In this document: positions 1 through 5,933 of the stretch, piece after piece
Layout: each line of letters opens with the position of its first letter
Numbering within the stretch: the first letter of the stretch is position 1
NCBI GenBank assembly: GCA_015234045.1
Contig: JADFWU010000093.1
Coordinates: forward strand, 1 to 6,048
Length of the DNA: 6,048 nucleotides
Source: Magnetococcales bacterium
GTDB lineage: Bacteria; Pseudomonadota; Magnetococcia; Magnetococcales; JADFWU01
Reading direction: 5' to 3'
Position numbers and translations under genes: made by a program
Notes under the pieces: model-generated
Told to the model about the DNA's origin: nothing
Databases searched by the model: none
Seen by the model: the letters and a program-made list of their open reading frames with translations, nothing else

Positions 1-186
1 TTCGATGACCTGGTTGATCTGTACAACAATGACATCAAGTCCGCATTGACATCATTCAAACTCTTCACCGGTGATAGCGATGATAATTCCAGTCAGGATA
101 TTCCCAAATCTCTTGATGTAACGACCTTCTTCCCAACGGCAAGCAGTTTCTCCATTGGTACAGATTCTGTTACGCTCTACCCATAA
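1..186 (+). CDS. 3' end of an unrecognised protein-coding gene (partial, 61 codons)
   Basis: The first reading frame is open from the first base of the window to a TAA at 184-186, giving 61 residues that begin FDDLVDLYNND and end in SVTLYP. The start lies outside the window. The visible tail has an amphipathic stretch (DLVDLYNNDIKSALTSFKLF), then an Asp/Ser/Asn-rich linker (TGDSDDNSSQD), then a Ser/Thr/Phe-rich end. No catalytic motif, membrane segment or known domain is recognisable, so no function is proposed. A strong stem-loop six bases after the stop fits a true gene end rather than a chance open frame. A 224-base gap containing that stem-loop and a repeat separates it from the ATP-grasp gene, so it is probably a separate transcription unit. 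Confidence 0.6.
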   Translation, partial: FDDLVDLYNNDIKSALTSFKLFTGDSDDNSSQDIPKSLDVTTFFPTASSFSIGTDSVTLYP

Positions 187-192
187 TATCTA

Positions 193-228
193 CACAGAGG
201 ACGCTGAGTGAATACAGTGTCCTCTGTG
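193..228 (+). terminator. Probable intrinsic terminator of the upstream gene
   Basis: CACAGAGGACGCTG (193-206) pairs with CAGTGTCCTCTGTG (215-228) over 14 base pairs, including one G-T pair, around an 8-base loop. It starts six bases after the TAA of the partial gene. The T-rich stretch after it (AATTT at 236-240) is short and set back, so termination may be inefficient or factor-assisted. Position and stem strength make a transcript-end hairpin the best reading. Confidence 0.55.
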
Positions 229-237
229 AGATGATAA

Positions 238-376
238 TTTCGATCCGAAATTAGACAATGATTCACAATCTGAGTGGAAGCCCTGGTGATGTTTGTGCAC
301 CACTTTTGATATGCAGAACAGATCATCAGAGCAATAAGGGGCGCGGAACAACTGAATGTTTAAATTTTAGACGAAA
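238..376 (+). repeat. Interspersed repeat, copy A (MITE-like, 139 bp)
   Basis: This segment recurs in the same orientation at 5589 (shortened) and 5934 (cut by the window edge). It begins TTTCGATCCGAAATTAGACA and ends TTTAGACGAAA. The two ends are imperfect inverted repeats: about 16 of 21 aligned columns match, with two single-base gaps. The centre keeps the left arm of an internal stem (AGCCCTGGTGATGTTTGTGC, 279-298). The matching right arm, intact in copy C, is replaced here by an unrelated GATAAGG-like, G-rich stretch around 331-346. Small size, inverted ends, no transposase and several nearby copies are typical of a non-autonomous mobile element or a REP-like repeat. No clear target-site duplication is visible. 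Its right end lies 34 bases before the ATP-grasp start codon, so it probably forms part of that gene's leader or promoter. Confidence 0.75.
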
Positions 377-410
377 CAGCTATACACAACTCTCAACTGT
401 ATAAGAGATT

Positions 411-1442
411 ATGAGCGATACGGCGATATTGGACATCCTGTTTTTGGTCGGTTTGCCCGATGATGGGCGTTCCATGGTGATGACAACCGATGGTCAAAAA
501 ATTGAGTTGGCTGGGCTTCAAGGCGCATCAATTTTAACAAAACAGTTGCCCAAGGCACTGGCTAACCGATTCCGTTTCAACTTTTTCTACCTGCCCATTT
601 CAGGACCGCAAAAAGCTGGAATTTCAGTACCTAAAACGCAATTGATCGTCAACGCTATCTGTGATCCAGACATCTGTAATAATGCGTTAAACATGGCAGT
701 ACACCTTACTCAGGATCTCAAATTACCGGTTCTCAACCATCCAAAACAGGTACTGCTTACCCGACGTGGCCGCGTCAGCAGTTTATTGTCTGATCTGCCT
801 GGCTGGACCATTCCTAAAACGATACGCATTACACCAAAACGCGCCTCAGAGGTGATCACAGCTGCCCGTGATAAAGGCGTTGAGCCACCGTTTATTTTCC
901 GTCCAGCTGGTGGTCATGGTCTAACCGAGCGTATGTTGATTGACACCCCAGAGAGTCTCAACGGCATTGCCCGTTTCCCACTGGATGGACGGGGCTTCTA
1001 TGCCACTCAATTTATCGACTTCAAAAACTCTGATGGTGTCTATCGAAAATTTCGCTTCATGGTGATTGATGGCGTTGCCTATCCGCGTCATATGCTGATT
1101 GACCATAATTGGAACGTACACGCTAAAGCCCGCACAGAAGCGATGGCAGACACGGCCCGATATCGAGATGAGGAACGCGCTTTCCTAAAACACGGATTCG
1201 AAGCACTCCGACCAGGCGTTGAAACCATCGCCCAAAGAATGGGATTGGATGCCCTTGTTGTGGATGGTGGCCTGGATGCCCAAGACAAGCCGGTTCTGTT
1301 TGAGGCCAACACCTGTGGCCGTTTGATCGGAAGTCAAGCCCGCTCACCAAAACCCTTCGCCTATCTCAACACACCTGTTGAGCGCATTCAAAATGCAATA
1401 GCCCAGTTGCTGATGAAACGCGCTGGTGGCGGTGATGCGTGA
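411..1442 (+). CDS. ATP-grasp family ligase-like protein (343 aa)
   Basis: ATP-grasp enzymes use ATP to activate a carboxylate as an acyl-phosphate and join it to an amine or another nucleophile. An N-terminal region (about 1-105) is followed by VLNHPKQVLLTRRG (107-120), resembling the start of the glutathione synthetase/RimK-type fold. The nucleotide-binding strand and loop is PFIFRPAGGHG (160-170). ATQFIDFKNSDGVYRKFRF (198-216) supplies the next strands, and VLFEANTC (295-302) carries the Glu-x-Asn metal-binding pair E298/N300. The usual lysine of the first ATP-binding strand is Arg164. The substrate cannot be read from sequence. ATG at 411 is chosen because an in-frame TAA lies at 402-404. 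The only upstream purine run (AAGAGA, 403-408) is too close to be a good ribosome site. The last 8 bases overlap the methyltransferase gene, so the products probably act together. No signal peptide is seen, so it should be cytoplasmic. Family assignment is firm; function is open. Confidence 0.85.
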   Translation: MSDTAILDILFLVGLPDDGRSMVMTTDGQKIELAGLQGASILTKQLPKALANRFRFNFFYLPISGPQKAGISVPKTQLIVNAICDPDICNNALNMAVHLTQDLKLPVLNHPKQVLLTRRGRVSSLLSDLPGWTIPKTIRITPKRASEVITAARDKGVEPPFIFRPAGGHGLTERMLIDTPESLNGIARFPLDGRGFYATQFIDFKNSDGVYRKFRFMVIDGVAYPRHMLIDHNWNVHAKARTEAMADTARYRDEERAFLKHGFEALRPGVETIAQRMGLDALVVDGGLDAQDKPVLFEANTCGRLIGSQARSPKPFAYLNTPVERIQNAIAQLLMKRAGGGDA

Positions 1443-2205
1443 CAGCTATCAAGAGATCTTCAATACACGTGGACAGCGCTATCATCGCGCTATGCAACGT
1501 TATCCTCATGCCCGAGATGCGGAGTTTAATACACTGCTCACACTGAGCAAAATCCCAGAACACGCCATACTCGCTGATATACCCGCCGGCGGTTGCTATC
1601 TGAACGGCTACTTGTCTGAAACTGTCACGGTATACTCTGTGGAAACATCTCGTGCCTTTCTATCATCCTGTCCCAAACAGCGCCGTAATCAACCGATACT
1701 CACTGATTCTCTTTTTAATATTCCAATCAGAAACGGTAGCATAGACCGAATATTCAGTTTAGCAGGCCTTCATCACATCACCGATCGTGAACCGGTCTAT
1801 AAAGAGATGGCACAATTGCTAAAGCCAAATGGTCTATTGGCGATTGCCGATGTTGAACGCGGTTCCGGCGTTGCGCGATTTCTCAATGGATTTGTCAATC
1901 AACACAATCCCATGGGCCATCGTGGCCATTTTCTGGATCATACTGACACAGCACAGCTCAACGCATTGGGATTCATACGCCAGCAAAATGAAACCAAACC
2001 GTGCCCTTGGTATTTTGACAACCGGGCAGCCATGGTGAATTTCTGTAGTGACCTATTTGGTCTGGACACATCATTGCCAATGGATAGCGTATTGGACGCT
2101 CTTTATGAAACCGTGGGCTTTGACGAAAATCATCAGGGCATTACTCTGAATTGGGCACTGTGGCATATGGTGGCCCTTACGCCTGACACCCATAATTCTG
2201 AATAG
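1435..2205 (+). CDS. Class I SAM-dependent methyltransferase (Methyltransf_11-like, 256 aa)
   Basis: The protein has the Rossmann-type methyltransferase core. Motif I, ILADIPAGGCYL (45-56), is the SAM-binding loop. The acidic end of strand 2 is in YSVETS (67-72). Motif IV is DRIFSLAGLHH (104-114), and LLKPNGLLAIADV (128-140) is the typical post-motif segment of the UbiE/Methyltransf_11 group. The C-terminal part (about 141-256), with FLDHTD at 166-171, probably shapes the acceptor pocket; the acceptor is unknown. ATG at 1435 is preferred because it overlaps the ATP-grasp stop as ATGCGTGA and has G-rich sequence (GGTGG, GGCGG, 1425-1432) just upstream. A GTG at 1426 would add three residues and cannot be excluded. 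The overlap implies translational coupling with the ATP-grasp gene. The last 29 bases overlap the converging kinase gene. It is probably a cytoplasmic, soluble enzyme. Confidence 0.85.
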   Translation: MRDSYQEIFNTRGQRYHRAMQRYPHARDAEFNTLLTLSKIPEHAILADIPAGGCYLNGYLSETVTVYSVETSRAFLSSCPKQRRNQPILTDSLFNIPIRNGSIDRIFSLAGLHHITDREPVYKEMAQLLKPNGLLAIADVERGSGVARFLNGFVNQHNPMGHRGHFLDHTDTAQLNALGFIRQQNETKPCPWYFDNRAAMVNFCSDLFGLDTSLPMDSVLDALYETVGFDENHQGITLNWALWHMVALTPDTHNSE

Positions 2206-5200
2206 CCGCCAATAGCGCAGTTTTTTTGATCGGTTTGGTAAGGTGGGCATCACATCCGGCATCCAAGCTTTTTTCCGCATCACCATCCAAAGCATGGGCC
2301 GTAAGCGCAACGATTGGGGTGCGTTTGCGTTGCTGCTGAATCTCCAGCTTTCGAATTGAACGGGTTGCGGTGTAGCCGTCCATCTGTGGCATTTGGATAT
2401 CCATCAGAATCAGATCATAGGGACAACTTTTCCAGGCATCAATAGCCTCAAGGCCATTATTGGCCATGTCCAACTGATGGTCGGTTTTCTTTAAAAATGC
2501 CTGGATGAGGTACTGATTGTCCACCGCATCTTCAACCATTAGAATACGCAAACCCTTGCACTGATCTGTAGAACCACTTGGTTGAATGTCTGCTGTATCT
2601 AACCGATTGATCTGTTTTTTTGGAGTGATGGAAGGATGGGTAAAGGTGAAAGTACTCCCCTCTCCTTGGACGCTGGAAACCTCAATCTGTCCACCCCATA
2701 ATTGAACGACCTGCCGAGAGATTGCCAGGCCGAGTCCTGTTCCACCATATTTACGGGAGATGCCTTGATCCAATTGACTGAATTTTTCAAAAATCTCTTC
2801 GAACTCATCGGTATTAATACCAATACCAGTATCCTTGATTGTGAAACAGAGCGATTGTGGCATGCCTTGGCTCATGGTCAATATGATCGTGACTGAACCT
2901 TCAAAGGTGAATTTAATGGCATTACTGATCAGGTTAAACAGCACCTGCTTGATGCGCCCTTCATCTCCAACAAAGCGTGTGGGTACACCCGTTTCCATCT
3001 CAAAACGAACCGACAGGCCTTTTTCTTCTGCCAAAGGCCGTAGGACATCCAAACACCCTTCCACCAATTCACGGGTCAAAATCGGCTCTTGACGCAACAC
3101 CAATTTACCTGATTCCAGTTTGGAAAAGTCCAAGATATCGTTGATCAAATCAAGAAGAGTATTGCCTGCTTCTTGAAGTTTACGCACATGATGTTGCTGC
3201 TCATCGTTCAACGGTGAGTCCAACAAGACATCACCCATTCCGACAACCAGATTCATGGGCGTGCGAATCTCATGGCTCATAGTGGCGAGAAAATCACCTT
3301 TGGCCTGACTGGCGATCTCTGCATCCTCTTTGGCCTGTCTCAGCGCCACTTCTGCCCGTTGGCGCATTACAATTTTCTGTACTTCAGTAGCAATCAATTG
3401 GAGTTGCTTGACATCATACTCATCATAGGGAGCGGCCTTATTACCAACACCAATGACAAGAGACACCTTACCTCTATCAAACACTGGTGTGCTCATATGG
3501 CGCTGGATGGGAAAATAGCCTTCCAGCATACCGTGTTTATTATCCATCTCTTGGTAATCATTATGAATTACTGTACGCTTTTCACGAATACAATCCGCCC
3601 ACAGTCCCGCTTCTTCCAGAGGGTATTGATGCTGTTCTTGAGGTGTTTGGCACTCTTGTTTGGCACGCTCATGCCATGTTAACAGCGAGATGGTGTTTTG
3701 ATCATCTTCGATCATATGGAGATAGCCCACCTCACTGCTGGTCAATTCGACCGCTATATCCAAAGCCTGATCACAGATTTCACGCTCGGAAAGATCCAAA
3801 GCGGTTTGATTTAATGTCAAAAGAAGATTAAGCCGTTGTTCATTAAGATCATGCTCTTTTTGAATCTGTTGGCGTTGAGTAATATCCAGACCAATAGCCA
3901 ATAATCCAGTGACCTGTCCATCCACATCTTTCAACGTCCTGTCGTACCATTCCACATCTACAAATGAACCATCACGGGTTTTTATGGAATTGACATTACC
4001 TCTGGTCTGGGTGTCACCAACAGCGTGTTTAAAAAGGGTCTTAATCTCTTCCTTATTGATATTTGGCAGGAAAATATCGAACCATGATTTGCCAACCACC
4101 TCTTCCAAAGCATAGCCTGTTAATTCGGATAGGTGCGGATTAAATGTAACAATCTGCCCTTCTACATCCAGCACAAGGATAATCACCTGAGCAGTTTCAA
4201 TGAGACTGTTATTGAAATCCCGCTCCTGACGTAATGCGCGTTCTATTTCATAAGATTCAGTGAGATCCTGGACCGTTCCTGAGGCATTTAATGCCTTTCC
4301 TTGACCATCCAAAATAACTTCACCACGCTCATGCAGATAGCGTATTGACTGATCAGGGCAGATAATCCGGTAACGTATATCCAGCGGATTTCCCGTCTTA
4401 AAGCAAGTCTCATACGCCTGTTTCAATGGGGTTAAATCGTTAGGATGTACAAAGGAAAGAAAACGTTCGAAGGTGAGATCATCCTTATTTTCCCACTGGA
4501 ATATCGCCAAAGTACCTTCTGACCAGACCAGTTGATCTTTGATGAAATCCCGTGACCAACTGCCCATCCTGGCCAATCGCTGCGCCTCTTTCAGGTGTGC
4601 GGCTTTCTGTTTCATCTCTTCAACAATGCGCGAACGATCTCGCAAATTGAAGTGCTGAAAGACGACCATAGCGACAAGCAATACAATGCTCGAAAAAAGC
4701 GTTCCAACTGACAGAATTTTCCAAAATAACGTTGTTTCGGCAATAAACTTTTCGCTGGCAGAAGCATAAAGCTGAAAATTATGTGCTAATATCTTATCGC
4801 TAGATGTTCTCTGAAACGAATCATCCAAAGTAAATTCAACATCTGCAAAAACCGCTTCTCCGTCATCAATCACTTTGATTATAATGGATTTATGGTAACG
4901 AAACGCGCTGGACGGACCAAAAATCGACTCCGCCTTGAATACCAGTTCAAAAAAGCCACCGTCCGCATGGGGAATCATCAACGAATAACCGGCCTGTCCT
5001 TGTACCATTTCAAAAGGGCGGGAAAGTTGAGGCTTGTTTGTGGCATGAGCCAATTCCATGGCTTTTTTGGGTGCGGTGATACCGATTTTCAGCCCGATCA
5101 CCATTCGGTTTGGCTCAAGCGGTGACACATACTGTATCCGCCGCGCCTTACTGATATAGTTGATCGACTGAAGAAAAGGATTCGCATCAACCAGATGTTT

Positions 5201-5467
5201 GGTTCTGGCTGAGTGCATCTCCTGGCTTTGCGGTATTTCAGTACGATACACAGTGTACAGATCATCAATGATGAATATCAGTCGATCATTGATATTACCA
5301 AATAAATACTGAGCTTCTTCATAGGTGTACTGTTCAACGTGGCTGCGTAAACTCTGCTTATTACGTTGATCAGCATAGTAGAAAACACCACTGATCAGTA
5401 GAATCATCAGAGCGATGGTGAGTGACTGAAGGTTTCGATTTTTCAGGCTTGCCCAACCTGGTGACAT
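2177..5467 (-). CDS. Membrane hybrid sensor histidine kinase, CHASE-PAS-PAS-GAF-HisKA-HATPase-REC (1096 aa)
   Basis: This is a membrane sensor that autophosphorylates on His and passes the phosphate to its own receiver. Residues count from ATG at 5467. TM1 is about 13-32. A periplasmic CHASE-type domain (about 60-215) includes NPFLQSINYISKARRIQYVS and a conserved SRPFEMVQGQAGYSLMIPH block. TM2 is about 248-270. A PAS_3-type domain with PAC follows (about 295-405), then a second PAS/PAC (about 418-530) and a GAF domain (about 545-700). HisKA has SHEIRTP with His732. The ATPase has an N-box with Asn849, DTGIGI from 879 and GGTGLGLAIS (908-917). The receiver (about 974-1093) has Glu979/Asp980, phosphoacceptor Asp1023, Thr1056 and Lys1078. 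All catalytic residues are present. There is no HPt domain, and no response-regulator gene lies nearby. A TTG at 5497 extends the frame by 10 residues, but GAGGAG nine bases before the ATG supports 5467. The ligand and output are unknown. Confidence 0.93.
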   Translation of the reverse strand: MSPGWASLKNRNLQSLTIALMILLISGVFYYADQRNKQSLRSHVEQYTYEEAQYLFGNINDRLIFIIDDLYTVYRTEIPQSQEMHSARTKHLVDANPFLQSINYISKARRIQYVSPLEPNRMVIGLKIGITAPKKAMELAHATNKPQLSRPFEMVQGQAGYSLMIPHADGGFFELVFKAESIFGPSSAFRYHKSIIIKVIDDGEAVFADVEFTLDDSFQRTSSDKILAHNFQLYASASEKFIAETTLFWKILSVGTLFSSIVLLVAMVVFQHFNLRDRSRIVEEMKQKAAHLKEAQRLARMGSWSRDFIKDQLVWSEGTLAIFQWENKDDLTFERFLSFVHPNDLTPLKQAYETCFKTGNPLDIRYRIICPDQSIRYLHERGEVILDGQGKALNASGTVQDLTESYEIERALRQERDFNNSLIETAQVIILVLDVEGQIVTFNPHLSELTGYALEEVVGKSWFDIFLPNINKEEIKTLFKHAVGDTQTRGNVNSIKTRDGSFVDVEWYDRTLKDVDGQVTGLLAIGLDITQRQQIQKEHDLNEQRLNLLLTLNQTALDLSEREICDQALDIAVELTSSEVGYLHMIEDDQNTISLLTWHERAKQECQTPQEQHQYPLEEAGLWADCIREKRTVIHNDYQEMDNKHGMLEGYFPIQRHMSTPVFDRGKVSLVIGVGNKAAPYDEYDVKQLQLIATEVQKIVMRQRAEVALRQAKEDAEIASQAKGDFLATMSHEIRTPMNLVVGMGDVLLDSPLNDEQQHHVRKLQEAGNTLLDLINDILDFSKLESGKLVLRQEPILTRELVEGCLDVLRPLAEEKGLSVRFEMETGVPTRFVGDEGRIKQVLFNLISNAIKFTFEGSVTIILTMSQGMPQSLCFTIKDTGIGINTDEFEEIFEKFSQLDQGISRKYGGTGLGLAISRQVVQLWGGQIEVSSVQGEGSTFTFTHPSITPKKQINRLDTADIQPSGSTDQCKGLRILMVEDAVDNQYLIQAFLKKTDHQLDMANNGLEAIDAWKSCPYDLILMDIQMPQMDGYTATRSIRKLEIQQQRKRTPIVALTAHALDGDAEKSLDAGCDAHLTKPIKKTALLAAIQNYGCQA

Positions 5468-5476
5468 GGAGTCACA

Positions 5477-5482
5477 CTCCTC
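5477..5482 (-). promoter_or_regulatory. Ribosome binding site of the sensor kinase
   Basis: On the minus strand GAGGAG stands nine bases before the ATG at 5467. This near-consensus Shine-Dalgarno sequence decides between that ATG and the upstream in-frame TTG at 5497, which would place the GAGGAG inside the coding region. Confidence 0.7.
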
Positions 5483-5518
5483 AAAAAGCGGAAACAATAC
5501 TGTGATGAAGATTTCAGC

Positions 5519-5548
5519 ATGTTAGTGAAGCATTGTTAACAGGATCAA
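5519..5548 (-). promoter_or_regulatory. Candidate sigma-70 type promoter for the sensor kinase
   Basis: On the minus strand TTGATC (5548-5543) and TAACAT (5524-5519) are separated by 18 bases, each matching four of six positions of the -35 and -10 consensus. The site lies about 50 bases before the start codon and outside repeat copy B. The match is moderate and would occur by chance fairly often, so this is only a candidate. Confidence 0.25.
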
Positions 5549-5588
5549 TAACGCCAGAAGTTACGCAGTTGAATGAATTTTATAGTGA

Positions 5589-5659
5589 TTTCGATCCGAA
5601 ATTAGACAATAAATCACAACCAGGGCTGGAACGACTGACTGTTCAAATTTTAGACGAAA
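5589..5659 (+). repeat. Interspersed repeat, copy B (internally deleted, 71 bp)
   Basis: Its left 32 bases (TTTCGATCCGAAATTAGACA onward, 5589-5620) match the start of copies A and C. From CAGGGCTGG at 5621 it matches the end of the stem in copy C. From about 5630 to 5659 (GTTCAAATTTTAGACGAAA) it matches the right end of copy A. Compared with copy C it lacks the 74 bases equivalent to 5966-6039, which remove the left stem arm, the loop and most of the right arm. The inverted outer ends are kept. It lies about 120 bases upstream of the sensor kinase start codon, so it could influence that gene's expression. Confidence 0.75.
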
Positions 5660-5670
5660 CAACCATATAC

Positions 5671-5743
5671 CCGTCATTCCAGCGGTAGCGAGAATCCAGT
5701 TTGTTCTCTGCACACTGGATTCTCGCTACCGCTGGAATGACGG
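5671..5743. repeat. Perfect 30-bp inverted repeat hairpin element (73 bp)
   Basis: The 30 bases at 5671-5700 (CCGTCATTCCAGCGGTAGCG...) are the exact reverse complement of 5714-5743, with a 13-base loop (TTGTTCTCTGCAC). The CGTCATTCC...GAATCCAG style is shared by small palindromic repeats scattered through many proteobacterial genomes, such as the dRS3-like and related CGTCATTCC repeats. A TAC at 5668-5670 and another at 5744-5746 directly flank it, compatible with a 3-bp target duplication. It is not followed by a T-run, so it is a mobile palindromic repeat rather than a classical terminator, although its transcript would fold strongly in either direction. Confidence 0.8.
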
Positions 5744-5746
5744 TAC

Positions 5747-5933
5747 ACACTTTGATGCCTGTTTCAACTGGTAACTGCGTAACCCTCTTAAAAGCGATAA
5801 AACTATCAATTATCCCCTGTTATCATGATAATTTCATTTGGCTGAAATAGACAGCCTTTGCAGAAAAGATGCTCATGTCTCAACCTAAGAAGCTGACCAG
5901 CTAGCCGTTGCATCAAGAATCGTCATATAGTCA
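5747..5933. other. Non-coding spacer between repeats
   Basis: No reading frame of credible length, RNA gene or domain remnant is seen here. The only structures noted are a 12-base palindrome, TTATCATGATAA (5820-5831), a weak hairpin ATTTCA/TGAAAT (5831-5848), and the right half of the 11-bp inverted repeat at 5773-5783. Together with the flanking repeats it makes 5468-6048 a gene-free region of about 580 bases. Confidence 0.5.

Larger units (their letters stand above)
5560..5783. repeat. 11-bp inverted repeat GTTACGCAGTT / AACTGCGTAAC flanking copy B and the hairpin
   Basis: GTTACGCAGTT at 5560-5570 is the exact reverse complement of AACTGCGTAAC at 5773-5783. The pair brackets repeat copy B and the 30-bp hairpin element. 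Nearby sequence is loosely related (TTGAA after the left copy, TTTCAACTGG before the right), which suggests the same slightly longer motif in two orientations rather than a simple stem. It could be the remnant of an older element or a chance match; no function is assigned. Confidence 0.4.

Noticed and set aside
358-386. Possible promoter inside the right end of repeat copy A (TTTAAA ... TATACA)
   Set aside because: The -35 match is poor in an AT-rich stretch, so it cannot be told from chance without transcript mapping.
2198-2227. Possible terminator for the methyltransferase: short stem before seven T residues
   Set aside because: Only about three base pairs (CGC/GCG) can form before the T-run, which also encodes the Lys-Lys of the receiver domain on the other strand.
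3272-3831. Plus-strand open frames of 136 and 114 codons opposite the kinase
   Set aside because: They lie wholly antisense to well-conserved HisKA and GAF coding sequence and show no recognisable domain.
5385-5425. ATCATCAGAGC near the kinase 5' end shared with the repeat core
   Set aside because: The match is only 11 bases inside coding sequence with no flanking similarity, so it is best taken as chance.
5465-5497. TTG start at 5497 for the sensor kinase, giving 1106 residues
   Set aside because: The GAGGAG ribosome site at 5477-5482 is correctly spaced for ATG 5467 and would lie inside the gene if 5497 were used.
5851-5910. Short frame around 5869-5910 (MLMSQPKKLTS) as a possible gene remnant
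   Set aside because: It has only eleven codons, no ribosome site and no recognisable homology.
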